From positions 70,222 through 134,221 of the forward strand of contig CAKOQQ010000005.1 of NCBI GenBank assembly GCA_934101425.1: DNA of 64,000 nucleotides, written 5' to 3'. The notes beneath the pieces were generated by a model, which saw only the letters and a list, made by a program, of their open reading frames with translations, had not been told where the DNA came from and made no database searches. This DNA is from an uncultured Bacilli bacterium (GTDB lineage: Bacteria; Bacillota_I; Bacilli_A; RF39; UBA660). This document shows positions 51,130 to 59,531 of the stretch, one piece after another; within the stretch, counting starts at the first letter, position 1; every line of letters starts with the position of its first letter. A program made the translations under genes and the position numbers.

Positions 51130-52878
51130 TTATTCTAATATTGCTTTTATTCTTCTTACTCCAGATGAACTTGCTTCTTCTTTTACTATTTTAAAGTGAC
51201 CTAGTTCACTAGTATTTTTAACATGTGGTCCACCACATAATTCATGTGATATATCTCCAATACTATAAACTGTTACAATATCAGGATATTTTTCTATAAA
51301 CATACATTCAGCTCCAGAATTAATAGCTTCTTCTTTACTCATTTCTTTTACAGTTACATCTAATCCTTCACTAATCCATTCATTTACTAAATTTTCTACT
51401 TTAGTTTTTTCTTCATCTGTAAGTTTATGATCACAAGAGAAGTCAAATCTCATTCTTTCTGTAGTTATATTACTACCTTTTTGATGTACATTTTTATCTA
51501 CTACTGCTTTTAATGCTGCATTAAGCAAATGTGTTGCTGTATGGTATTTAGTTTCTATTTCACTATTACCTGCAAGGCCACCTTTAAATTTTTCTTTTGA
51601 TCCTGCTCTTGATAATTCTTGATGAGCTTTAAATTTTTCTTTAAATCCTATAGTATCTACTTCTATACCTTTTTCTTTTGAAAGTTCTACAGTAAGTTCT
51701 ATAGGGAATCCATATGTATCATATAATTTAAATGCTAAATCTTTATTTAATATTTTATCTTCTAAATTATTAGTAATTTTCTCAAATTCTTTAAGACCTT
51801 TTTCAAGCGTTCTATTAAATTTTATTTTTTCATTAGTAAGTACTTCTAATACAACATCTTTATTTTTAACTAATTCACTATAATATTTATCATATTTAGA
51901 AATAATTATATTTGCGATTTCTACTTCCCAATTACTATTAACATCTATATTTAATTTTCTTACATGTCTTATAGCTCTTCTAATAAGTCTTCTTAAAATA
52001 TATCCTTGATCTGTATTAGATGGTTTTATTCCAGCATCATCAGCTGATATAAATACAGCAGTTCTAATATGGTCTGCTATTATTCTCATACTTTCTTTAT
52101 TATCTTCATATTTTAAATTAGATAATTCTTCTATTTTAGCTATGACATCTTTCCAAATAGATGTCATATAATTATCATTTACGCCTTCTAATATAGCGGT
52201 TACTCTTTCTACTCCCATACCTGTATCTACATTTTTATGTGGAAGTTCAGTAATATTGCCATTAGTATCTTTATTATATTGCATAAATACATTATTCCAT
52301 ATTTCTACCCATCTATCATCTTCTGGATCAAATACTTCTGGCATTTCATCATTACTTCTAAAATAGAATATTTCAGTATCTGGTCCACATGGTCCTGATT
52401 CTCCAGCTATCCAAAAGTTATCTAATTCTGTCTTAGCAATTCTTTTTTCACTTATTCCTAAACTTTTCCATATTTCTATTGATTCAGTATCTTCTCCTAT
52501 TAGGTCATTACCTTTAAATACCGTTACTGCTAAACGTTCTTTTGGCATTTTAAGTACTTTTGTTAAAAATTCAAAAGACCAACTGATACTTTCTTTTTTA
52601 AAGTAATCTCCTAAGCTCCAATTACCTAACATTTCGAAGAATGTATGATGTGTTGTATCACCTATACTTTCTAAGTCATTAGTTCTAACACACTTTTGAT
52701 AGTCTACTAATCTTTTTCCATATGGATGTGGTTGTCCCATTAAATATGGAATTAATGGTTGCATTCCAGCTGTATTAAATAATACTGATGGATCATTTTC
52801 TGGTATAACTGGTGCAGATGGAATTTGTTTGTGTTCTTTACTTATAAAAAAATCTATATATAAATCTTTAATATTCAT
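51130..52878 (-). CDS. alaS: alanyl-tRNA synthetase, short form without C-terminal domain
   Basis: A 582-residue AlaRS. Aminoacylation motifs: FNTAGMQPLIPYLMG, RTNDLESIGDTTHHTFFEMLGNWS (motif 2), GESGPCGPDTEIF. The editing domain follows with the zinc residues of HTATHLLNAAL and CGGPHVKNTSELG. It ends right there (EEASSSGVRRIKAILE), so the oligomerisation/C-Ala (DHHA1) region of about 280 residues in typical AlaRS is absent, with a clean stop and no remnant downstream. It overlaps the kinase gene by one base (TAATG) and lies in an alanine T-box operon. Confidence 0.93.
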   Translation of the reverse strand: MNIKDLYIDFFISKEHKQIPSAPVIPENDPSVLFNTAGMQPLIPYLMGQPHPYGKRLVDYQKCVRTNDLESIGDTTHHTFFEMLGNWSLGDYFKKESISWSFEFLTKVLKMPKERLAVTVFKGNDLIGEDTESIEIWKSLGISEKRIAKTELDNFWIAGESGPCGPDTEIFYFRSNDEMPEVFDPEDDRWVEIWNNVFMQYNKDTNGNITELPHKNVDTGMGVERVTAILEGVNDNYMTSIWKDVIAKIEELSNLKYEDNKESMRIIADHIRTAVFISADDAGIKPSNTDQGYILRRLIRRAIRHVRKLNIDVNSNWEVEIANIIISKYDKYYSELVKNKDVVLEVLTNEKIKFNRTLEKGLKEFEKITNNLEDKILNKDLAFKLYDTYGFPIELTVELSKEKGIEVDTIGFKEKFKAHQELSRAGSKEKFKGGLAGNSEIETKYHTATHLLNAALKAVVDKNVHQKGSNITTERMRFDFSCDHKLTDEEKTKVENLVNEWISEGLDVTVKEMSKEEAINSGAECMFIEKYPDIVTVYSIGDISHELCGGPHVKNTSELGHFKIVKEEASSSGVRRIKAILE

Positions 52879-53423
52879 TATTTCACTTCCTTTAATATAT
52901 TTTCTACTTTTACTTTTAAATCTTCTATTGTTGAATCATTGATTATTTCATAATCATAATCAGTATAATCATCTAAATCTGTTTCTGTAATATGATTTTG
53001 TTGTTCTTTAGTAAGGCCATTATCAAAATTTGGTCTAACTACTTTAATAACATATACATTATCAAATTCTTTTTTAGGCATCATTACTTCTGGTTTTAAT
53101 CTAGCGTCTGAAATAGTTACTACATCATAAAAGTATGAATATACTTTTAAATCTTCTATTGTTCTTTTTACAAAGAATAAAGGATCTATTTGATTTCTAA
53201 TTATTTCAGTACCTAATTCTTGTAATAAACCTCTAGGTTTTGTTTCATTATCCATTCCATCCCATCCACTAATTTTTTTAGCGTATTCTTTTAGTGATGA
53301 AGATATTTGTAAATTTATAACTTTTTCATTTTTATAGTATTCTTCTATAATACCTGCTACAGTATCTTTTCCATGTCTGGCTTTACCATAAATTATAAAT
53401 ATTTTTGTATTTTTCTTTTCCAT
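52878..53423 (-). CDS. deoxynucleoside-monophosphate-kinase-like P-loop kinase
   Basis: A 181-residue P-loop protein. IIYGKARHGKDTVAGII near residues 11-27 is a Walker A in the form GKxxxGKDT found in phage-type dNMP kinases; RGLLQELGTEIIR and VTISDARLKPEV are also typical. No obvious phage genes are nearby. First gene of the T-box operon with alaS. The exact nucleotide substrate is unknown. Confidence 0.75.
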   Translation of the reverse strand: MEKKNTKIFIIYGKARHGKDTVAGIIEEYYKNEKVINLQISSSLKEYAKKISGWDGMDNETKPRGLLQELGTEIIRNQIDPLFFVKRTIEDLKVYSYFYDVVTISDARLKPEVMMPKKEFDNVYVIKVVRPNFDNGLTKEQQNHITETDLDDYTDYDYEIINDSTIEDLKVKVENILKEVK

Positions 53424-53436
53424 AATTCCTCCTATA

Positions 53437-53598
53437 TAAAAACCACGACTTTCCTAGGAACGAAAAGCCGTGGTACCATCCTAATTTTACTTAATTATAA
53501 TAACGAGTTTCCCCGGTAGCTATTAACTACACTCCGAAGTAGCTTTCAATTATATCTTATACTAATTTACACCAACCATTAGTTCTCTATAATAATTT
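53437..53598 (-). promoter_or_regulatory. T-box leader, alanine-type
   Basis: On the minus strand the leader holds the stem I base AGAGAAC, GGTTGGTG, a candidate specifier GCT (Ala) at 53541-53543 followed by ACTTCGGAGT, the T-box sequence GGATGGTACCACGG (53468-53481), and a terminator CCACGGCTTT/AAAGTCGTGG with T run (53437-53473). Uncharged tRNA-Ala should prevent termination and switch on the kinase and alaS genes. Specifier choice is by the following ACT and by the gene downstream. Confidence 0.9.
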
Positions 53599-53616
53599 AT
53601 AATTTACTTTTCTTCA

Positions 53617-54738
53617 TCATTGTTTTATAAATTCATATCTTTCATTGTAGAATATAAATATTGTTTTAACTGCCATAATTATAGGTGTTGCAACAATCAT
53701 TCCAATTATACCCCAGAAATGTCCAAAAATCAATAGTCCAATAATAATTGTTACTGGATGTATCTTTGTTGCTTTACTCATAATCATTGGTTGTAAGATA
53801 TTTCCTTCAATTCCTTGAATTACAGCTATAACAATAAGTGTTAAAATTCCAATAGTTGGACTCATAGAGAATCCTACAATAACTGCTGGTGCTCCACCAA
53901 TATATGGTCCTGCATAAGGAATAATATTTGTTATTCCACAGAATAATCCAAATAATAATGGTGATCTAAGTCCTACTAACCATAATCCAAATGATGTTAT
54001 TAAGAATATTCCTGTACAATCTATTATAGTTCCTGTTACAACACTTCTTAATGAATCATCTACTTCATCTAGTAATTCACCTGTAGATTTTCTTATCTTT
54101 TTAGGTAAGAATGAAATCATAGTTCCTTTTTCATTGAAGCTTACAAGTAAGAAGAAACCTATAATTAAACCTATTAAGAATGTTCCAAGTCCTGAGAATA
54201 CACTTTTTACTACATTTACAGCAATACTAGGTAATGAATTAATTAAATTATTGCTAAATAATTCTAATTGACTAAATAAACTATCTTTAGCGGATGATGC
54301 ATCAAATGCTTCTATTTTATCTAATTTATAAAATACATCATTTATCCATACTTCTACTTTATCAAATACAGTTGGTAAACTATTTACTAAATCATTTATT
54401 TGTTCTGATATAACTGGTACTATAGCTCCTATTATAACAGCTAAAACACCAATAAATAAAATATAAGTAATAAGAGTACCAATCCATCTTCTTATACCTT
54501 TTCTTTGTAACCAACGTACAAAAGGATCAAATAACCAAGCTATAAATAAACCTATAAATGCTGGTAAAAGTACTTTTAATATACTTAATACAAATACCAT
54601 TATCTTTGATTCTTCTAGTGTTATAATTGCGATATAAATAACTGCAATAATAAGCATTATATACATTATTTTAAGTATTTTTTTACTAAGACTAATAACT
54701 TCATTGAGTTTTGTATAATCTACTTTTTTATCTCTCAT
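53617..54738 (-). CDS. AI-2E family transporter (PerM-like)
   Basis: A 373-residue membrane protein of the AI-2E/PerM/YdbI family. It has two N-terminal helices, a soluble loop (about 110-170), then FGLFCGITNIIPYAGPYIGGAPAV and QPMIMSKATKIHPVTIIIGLL, both hallmark segments. Proposed roles include ion antiport and signal export; not defined here. It lies directly upstream of the T-box with no clear terminator between. Confidence 0.9.
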   Translation of the reverse strand: MRDKKVDYTKLNEVISLSKKILKIMYIMLIIAVIYIAIITLEESKIMVFVLSILKVLLPAFIGLFIAWLFDPFVRWLQRKGIRRWIGTLITYILFIGVLAVIIGAIVPVISEQINDLVNSLPTVFDKVEVWINDVFYKLDKIEAFDASSAKDSLFSQLELFSNNLINSLPSIAVNVVKSVFSGLGTFLIGLIIGFFLLVSFNEKGTMISFLPKKIRKSTGELLDEVDDSLRSVVTGTIIDCTGIFLITSFGLWLVGLRSPLLFGLFCGITNIIPYAGPYIGGAPAVIVGFSMSPTIGILTLIVIAVIQGIEGNILQPMIMSKATKIHPVTIIIGLLIFGHFWGIIGMIVATPIIMAVKTIFIFYNERYEFIKQ

Positions 54739-54810
54739 AACTCACCTCATTTTTATTATAACATTTATATATAAAAATTATAACATTTGTGTAAATATTA
54801 GTAAATTATT

Positions 54811-54839
54811 TTTACTTAATTTTACATATATGATATAAT
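54811..54839 (+). promoter_or_regulatory. sigma-A promoter of the DUF368 gene
   Basis: TTTACT (54811-54816), 17 bases, TATAAT (54834-54839), followed by AGGTGAT and the ATG at 54855. Confidence 0.75.
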
Positions 54840-54854
54840 TATCTAGGTGATTTT

Positions 54855-55727
54855 ATGGTTAAAAATATAATTAGTGGATGTTTAGTCGGTATAGCAAATA
54901 TTATACCAGGTGTTAGTGGCGGTACTATAATAGTTCTTACAGGTTTATTTGATAGAACTATGGAATCTATATCTAACTTAGTTAATTTAAAAATAAAATT
55001 TAAAGATAAATTAAAAGATATATTCTTTTTACTACAAGTAGGAATTGGTATTTTAATTGGTCTTGTTTGTTTTGCTAAAGCATTAGAATACTTATTTGTA
55101 CATTATGAAATACAAACATTACTTTGGTTTACTGGCCTTATTATATTTAGTATTCCAGTAGTTAAGAAAAGTGAAATACCAAATAATAAAATAAATTATT
55201 TTTACCTTATATTAGGTATATTACTAATACTTATTATAAATATATTTGGTACTGGTAGTACCGAAAATATAGTTCCACTTAATGATTTACTAGCTAAAAA
55301 TATTAATTTAATTTATATATTAACTTTAGTTGGTATTGGATTTATAGGTGGAGCTACTATGATATTCCCTGGTGTTAGTGGATCTATGGTATTACTTATT
55401 TTAGGATACTATCACTTATTTAAAGGATATGTTGCAAATGCTACTATGTTTAGTTTAGGTGCTGATTACTTAAAAATATTCTTTCCACTAGGCTTTATAG
55501 CTCTTGGAGTTTTACTTGGTATTGTACTTAGTTCAATGTTACTTAATAAATTTATTAAGTTAAATAAAGTTAATTTAATGAGTTTTATAATAGGTCTTAT
55601 AATAATGAGTTCTATTATAATTATTCCTACTAGTGGTTATAATGTTACTAATATAATAACGGGTATTATATCATTCTTATTTGGTGGTGCTATAGTTATT
55701 TATATAGAAAAGAAGCTTAATAATTAA
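54855..55727 (+). CDS. DUF368 membrane protein (polyprenyl-phosphate transporter type)
   Basis: A 290-residue protein with about eight membrane segments and two PGVSGG/PGVSGS motifs (NIIPGVSGGTIIVLTG near residue 16 and MIFPGVSGSMVLLILG near 170), the mark of DUF368. Members (PopT) have been shown to return undecaprenyl phosphate across the membrane. That would link it to uppP and murG in this window. Monocistronic, with its own promoter and terminator. Confidence 0.85.
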   Translation: MVKNIISGCLVGIANIIPGVSGGTIIVLTGLFDRTMESISNLVNLKIKFKDKLKDIFFLLQVGIGILIGLVCFAKALEYLFVHYEIQTLLWFTGLIIFSIPVVKKSEIPNNKINYFYLILGILLILIINIFGTGSTENIVPLNDLLAKNINLIYILTLVGIGFIGGATMIFPGVSGSMVLLILGYYHLFKGYVANATMFSLGADYLKIFFPLGFIALGVLLGIVLSSMLLNKFIKLNKVNLMSFIIGLIIMSSIIIIPTSGYNVTNIITGIISFLFGGAIVIYIEKKLNN

Positions 55728-55741
55728 GCTTCTTTTTTTAT
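55711..55741. terminator. bidirectional terminator between DUF368 gene and eno
   Basis: AGAAGCTTAA/TTAAGCTTCT stem with a T tract, shared by the convergent genes. Confidence 0.85.
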
Positions 55742-56961
55742 ATTTCTTCTTCAATTCTAATTAATTGATTATATTTACACATTCTATCTGTTCTAGAAAG
55801 TGATCCAGTTTTAATTTGACCTAAACCAAGTCCTACAGCTAAATCAGCTATATAAGTATCTTCTGTTTCACCACTTCTATGTGAAATAACTGTTTTATAA
55901 CCATTCTTTCTAGCTAAATCAATTGTTTCTAATGTTTCTGTTACTGTACCAATTTGATTTACTTTTAAAAGAATTGCATTAGCCATTTTAAGTTCAATAC
56001 CTTTTTCTAGTAATTCTTTATTTGTAACAAATAAATCATCACCTACAAGTTGAATGTTACTACCTAATTCTTTAGTAAGTAGTATCCATCCTTCATAATC
56101 ATCTTCAGCCATACCATCTTCTATAGATATAATAGGATATTCACTAACTAAGTTTTTATAATATTCTACTAATTCAGATGCTGTTAACTTTTTATTTTCT
56201 CCCTTTATATCATAGATTCCATCATTATAGAATTCTGATGCAGCTACATCTAACGCTAAATTTACATCTTTTCCTGGTACATATCCAGCTAATTTAATTG
56301 CTTCTATAATAGTATCTAATGCTTCTTTATTTGTCTTTAAGTTAGGTGCAAATCCACCTTCATCTCCTACATTAGTATTATATCCTTTACTTTTTAATAC
56401 TTTCTTTAAATTATGGAATACTTCTGCTCCTACTCTTACTCTTTCTTTTATAGTATTTCTAGATGGAATAATCATAAATTCTTGAAAATCTAATCCATTA
56501 TCAGCATGAGCTCCACCATTTAATATATTCATCATAGGAGTTGGAAGTAATTTTTCACTTCCTACATATTCATATAATTTTTTACCACTATTTAAAGCTG
56601 CCGCTTTCAAAGTAGCTAATGAAACACCTAGTATAGCATTTGCCCCTAAATTATTTTTACCTTTTGTTCCATCTAAACTAATCATAGCATAATCAATTTC
56701 TTTTTGATTTTCTACGTCCATTCCTACTATTTTTTCTCTTATGATAGTATTTACATTATTAACGGCTTTTAAAACACCTTTGCCTAAATATCTAGCACTA
56801 TCATTATCTCTTAATTCTAATGCTTCATGAACTCCAGTTGATGCCCCAGATGGTACACTTGCTCTACCTAATATACCATTTTCTAAAGTTACATCAACTT
56901 CTACTGTAGGGTTTCCCCTAGAATCTAAAATTTCTCTTGCTTTTATTTCCTTTATCTTCAT
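55738..56961 (-). CDS. eno: enolase
   Basis: A 407-residue enolase converting 2-phosphoglycerate to phosphoenolpyruvate. IKAREILDSRGNPTVEV, GASTGVHEALELRD, the magnesium-binding Asp/Glu in SIEDGMAEDDYEGW and VGDDLFVTN, and SHRSGETEDT are all present. About 20 residues shorter than usual at the C-terminus (ends IRIEEEI). ATG at 56961 with GGTGAT upstream is chosen over 56988. Its leader contains the structured element at 57003-57057. Confidence 0.96.
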   Translation of the reverse strand: MKIKEIKAREILDSRGNPTVEVDVTLENGILGRASVPSGASTGVHEALELRDNDSARYLGKGVLKAVNNVNTIIREKIVGMDVENQKEIDYAMISLDGTKGKNNLGANAILGVSLATLKAAALNSGKKLYEYVGSEKLLPTPMMNILNGGAHADNGLDFQEFMIIPSRNTIKERVRVGAEVFHNLKKVLKSKGYNTNVGDEGGFAPNLKTNKEALDTIIEAIKLAGYVPGKDVNLALDVAASEFYNDGIYDIKGENKKLTASELVEYYKNLVSEYPIISIEDGMAEDDYEGWILLTKELGSNIQLVGDDLFVTNKELLEKGIELKMANAILLKVNQIGTVTETLETIDLARKNGYKTVISHRSGETEDTYIADLAVGLGLGQIKTGSLSRTDRMCKYNQLIRIEEEI

Positions 56962-57002
56962 ATTATCACCATAATTATTATAACACATTTTTTTAATTAA
57001 TT

Positions 57003-57057
57003 AAAAAAAGTTGACTGTGTAATCTCAAATTACGGCATTCATGATGCTTCAATCAAC
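57003..57057 (-). ncRNA. 48-nt three-way-junction RNA ending in U7, upstream of eno
   Basis: On the minus strand GTTGATTG (57050-57057) pairs over eight positions with CAGTCAAC (57010-57017), including one G-U. Inside lie two hairpins: GCAT/ATGC with a 5-base loop (57035-57047) and GTAAT/ATTAC with a 5-base loop (57019-57033). Joining bases are two, one and one. Seven U follow directly. A promoter at 57064-57092 would start transcription at the first base of the outer stem. It may be a small RNA with a branched terminator or an attenuator controlling eno. It matches no riboswitch class I know. Confidence 0.5.
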
Positions 57058-57063
57058 GTATTA

Positions 57064-57092
57064 ATTATAACAAAAAATTATAAAAAAAGCAA
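57064..57092 (-). promoter_or_regulatory. promoter of the structured RNA/eno unit
   Basis: TTGCTT (57087-57092), 17 bases, TATAAT (57064-57069) on the minus strand. The -35 half-matches only and overlaps the neighbouring terminator. Confidence 0.5.
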
Positions 57093-57117
57093 ATTAATTA
57101 TCATAACTTGCTTTTAT
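57083..57117 (-). terminator. terminator after the PEBP gene
   Basis: AAAAGCAA/TTGCTTTT arms enclosing the PEBP stop codon, with T run on the minus strand. Confidence 0.65.
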
Positions 57118-57543
57118 GTTTACTTGACTAAGTATATGTCCTATCATTTTATTATGTAATTCACTATAACTAAATCCATTAGATAAATTTAATCTAGTAT
57201 CTAAGGCATATAAAGTTATATCATAAGTATGCATCTTATCTGGTGGAGCCATACCTATATAACTATTAGTATTATTACTATTTACGCCTTGAGTTATATA
57301 GTCTTTATTTGTAATACTGGCCCCTTCATCTAAATAATTTAAATCTATATTAGCTACTAACCAATGAATATAATCATAACCACATACTTCTATAGCATCA
57401 TAATCTTCTATTACTAAAGCAAATGATACAGTATTTAAAGGATATTCACTAAATATAAATGGCATTGATAAATTCATATCTCCTCTTTTACCATATTTAT
57501 CTAATATTTTACCATTTACTATTCCACTACTTGTTAGTTTCAT
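57094..57543 (-). CDS. PEBP family protein (YbhB/YbcL, Raf-kinase-inhibitor-like)
   Basis: A 149-residue protein of the phosphatidylethanolamine-binding family. LVIEDYDA, then YDYIHWLVANI (the His of the ligand pocket), NSYIGMAPPDKMHTYDITLYAL and a final helix fit YbhB/YbcL proteins. Bacterial function is poorly known. It is followed by its own terminator and preceded closely by the signal-peptidase-like gene. Confidence 0.88.
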   Translation of the reverse strand: MKLTSSGIVNGKILDKYGKRGDMNLSMPFIFSEYPLNTVSFALVIEDYDAIEVCGYDYIHWLVANIDLNYLDEGASITNKDYITQGVNSNNTNSYIGMAPPDKMHTYDITLYALDTRLNLSNGFSYSELHNKMIGHILSQVNIKASYDN

Positions 57544-57551
57544 AATACCTC

Positions 57552-58019
57552 CTATTTATTTGAAAACATAAATAATATTATTAAAGTAACTACTATAAAA
57601 ATACCTACAGTACTAGTTAAGAATGATGAAAAACTACCCATTTTAGCGATTGGCGTAACTATACGAGCTCTAGGAAAACCTTTATGTAATTCATAAGTAT
57701 CACCATCTTCATTAATTACTGTTATATAAGAATTATTTGTCTTATCCGTAATAAGTTCCACTAGTTCTTTCTCATTCTTAGTATAAATAATATAGTCTCC
57801 CACATTATAATCTTCTTGTTTTTTTACTAATACTAGGTCTCCCATCTTATATTCACCATCTATAGTACTACTTTCTAGTGAATTAAAGCCATAACCAAAT
57901 AAGGTTGGTATATCATTTTTAAATACTACTCTCCCTACAAAATTATGTAATACAATAAATAATATTATTATAATTATTGATATTAAAAGTATTCTTAATC
58001 CCATTTTTAATCCATTCAT
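57552..58019 (-). CDS. signal peptidase I-like (SipW/ER-type) protein, catalytic site atypical
   Basis: A 155-residue protein with N-terminal (about 8-28) and C-terminal (about 130-150) membrane helices, the topology of SipW-type signal peptidases. SSTIDGEYKMGDLVLVKK stands where those enzymes have SGSMEPT-x-GDLV, so a Ser is present but the Gly-Ser-Met-x-Pro context is lost. GDYIIYTKNEKEL takes the place of the strand before the usual catalytic His, which I cannot find. It may be a degenerate paralogue or a non-catalytic relative. Family assignment fair. Confidence 0.6.
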   Translation of the reverse strand: MNGLKMGLRILLISIIIIILFIVLHNFVGRVVFKNDIPTLFGYGFNSLESSTIDGEYKMGDLVLVKKQEDYNVGDYIIYTKNEKELVELITDKTNNSYITVINEDGDTYELHKGFPRARIVTPIAKMGSFSSFLTSTVGIFIVVTLIILFMFSNK

Positions 58020-58044
58020 ATTATCACCAATACTATTATAACAA

Positions 58045-58070
58045 AAAAAACTACCAAATGGTAGTAATTT
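58045..58070 (-). terminator. terminator after tRNA-Arg
   Basis: ACTACC/GGTAGT stem with a four-base loop and eight T on the minus strand. Confidence 0.85.
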
Positions 58071-58075
58071 TTATA

Positions 58076-58152
58076 TGGCGTCCCAGGAGAGATTCGAACC
58101 CCCGACACTCGCCTTAGAAGGGCGATGCTCTATCCAGCTGAGCTACTAGGAC
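58076..58152 (-). tRNA. tRNA-Arg (anticodon TCT)
   Basis: 77 nt including an encoded CCA. Acceptor GTCCTAG pairs with CTGGGAC; the anticodon stem TCGCC/GGCGA encloses the loop CTTCTAA, giving anticodon TCT for AGA/AGG; the T arm has GGTTCGAATC. It is the only tRNA in the window and lies alone between the signal-peptidase-like gene and gerM. Confidence 0.97.
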
Positions 58153-58216
58153 AACTACAAGTAAATTATATACCAAAACCAAATTAATATCAAGTACTTT
58201 TTTTACTTTTTTTAAT

Positions 58217-59191
58217 TTACTTGTAATTAATAACTAAATCATTATCAACATAACTACTAGTATATACTTCTTTTGAATCATTTATAAAAGATACTTCACG
58301 AACATTATAATTATCATAAATAGATAGTGATATTGTATATATAACTTCTTCTAATATTTTTTTATCTTCATAATCATTAAATATATAATCATTAAATTCT
58401 AAACTCATTAAATCTTTATCTATATTACTTTTTAATAACTTAGTATTACTATTTAAATAACTCATTAAATTACTAGTATATATAGGACTTGTAGTAAGTT
58501 CATCTATGATTATTTCTATCTTTTCACGATCATCATTTATATATTTAGTAACTGGTACATAATAAGTATTATTATTATGTTTATTTATATAATAAATAGT
58601 TACTGGAGTTATATCTTTAAATGTAGTTATATCATATTTTTTATTTATACCAAAGCTTCTATCTAATGTAGTTGGTAAATTTATATTAGATTTAGGTAGT
58701 TTAGTTAATATTTTACCATCTACAAATATAACTACTTTATCTATTTCATTTACTTCTGTAACTGTATAAATAATACTTTCTATTACTTTTTCTTCTAATT
58801 CTTTTTTTACATCTAATAGTTCTTTACTGAAATCTACTTTTAAAATACCTTTATCTAATTCTATACTATTTATTTTAGTATCACTAGGTATAATAGATGT
58901 AAAACCATTAGGAATTTTATCTTCACCAATGCCATCTGTTATTAAAGTTTCTAATAGTTCACGTACCATAGTTACTGTATCATTAGTTGAAAGAGCTATT
59001 TCGGCTTTACCCAAATAATTATTATTATCAAGTAAATAAATTGTTTCTTTTACTACATCTTTATAATTATATTCTAACTCTTCTTTTACATTTTTTAGTT
59101 CTTTATCTTTAGGTATAAAGTAAACTAAAATAAATGCAAATAAAATAGATGATGTAACAATTAGTTTTCTCATAATTTTTCTTTTAATCAT
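58217..59191 (-). CDS. gerM: GerM-like sporulation/germination protein with two GerMN domains
   Basis: About 324 residues. One N-terminal membrane helix (about 8-26), no lipobox, then two GerMN repeats: TVTMVRELLETLITDG...LDKGILKVDFSKEL and REKIEIIIDELTTSP...KDLMSLEFNDYI. In Bacillus GerM is needed for SpoIIIA-SpoIIQ channel assembly and spore cortex formation, which fits the spoIIIAH-like gene two genes upstream. ATG 59191 has GAGGTGG before it. It follows gerE with a terminator in between. Confidence 0.85.
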   Translation of the reverse strand: MIKRKIMRKLIVTSSILFAFILVYFIPKDKELKNVKEELEYNYKDVVKETIYLLDNNNYLGKAEIALSTNDTVTMVRELLETLITDGIGEDKIPNGFTSIIPSDTKINSIELDKGILKVDFSKELLDVKKELEEKVIESIIYTVTEVNEIDKVVIFVDGKILTKLPKSNINLPTTLDRSFGINKKYDITTFKDITPVTIYYINKHNNNTYYVPVTKYINDDREKIEIIIDELTTSPIYTSNLMSYLNSNTKLLKSNIDKDLMSLEFNDYIFNDYEDKKILEEVIYTISLSIYDNYNVREVSFINDSKEVYTSSYVDNDLVINYK

Positions 59192-59215
59192 TTTCCACCT
59201 CAATTAATATTATGA

Positions 59216-59243
59216 AAAAAACCACATAAAATGCGGTTTTATA
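59216..59243 (-). terminator. terminator after gerE
   Basis: AAAACCACA/TGCGGTTTT stem (one mismatch) and a T run on the minus strand, overlapping the gerE stop. Confidence 0.7.
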
Positions 59244-59445
59244 GTGAAATTTCCTTTAATTTTAAAAGTTCTACAACAGCAGAAGCTCTACCTTTTACAC
59301 CTAACTTTTGCATTACATTAGATATATGGTTTCTAACAGTCTTTTCACTTATCTTCATAGTTTCAGCTATATCAATAGTAGTTTTATTTTGAATTAGTAA
59401 TTCAAAAACTTCCTTTTCCCTTTTAGTTAGTATACTTTTAGACAT
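59239..59445 (-). CDS. gerE: late mother-cell regulator GerE
   Basis: A 68-residue LuxR-type DNA-binding protein without receiver domain. LTKREKEVFELLIQNKTT and ISEKTVRNHISNVMQKLGVKGRASAVVELL are nearly identical to Bacillus GerE (74 aa). It adjusts sigma-K genes such as coat genes late in sporulation. GAGGGA precedes ATG 59445; an earlier ATG at 59487 would add 14 residues and lacks a ribosome site. A sigma-K-like promoter is at 59490-59516. Confidence 0.92.
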   Translation of the reverse strand: MSKSILTKREKEVFELLIQNKTTIDIAETMKISEKTVRNHISNVMQKLGVKGRASAVVELLKLKEISL

Positions 59446-59489
59446 ATTTCCCTCACTTCCTAAATCGGGTGGTTTATATTTATTCATAT

Positions 59490-59516
59490 TATTTTATGTA
59501 TTATAAATAAATATGT
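59490..59516 (-). promoter_or_regulatory. sigma-K-like promoter of gerE
   Basis: On the minus strand AC (59515-59516), 16 bases, CATAAAATA (59490-59498) fits the AC-N16-CATAnnnTA consensus of sigma-K; Bacillus gerE is a sigma-K gene. In such AT-rich DNA, short matches can be chance. Confidence 0.45.
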
Positions 59517-59531
59517 GAAACAATATGCCTA

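Noticed and set aside
52878..53423. The dNMP-type kinase as evidence for a prophage
   Set aside because: No integrase, structural or lysis genes are nearby and the gene lies in an alaS T-box operon.
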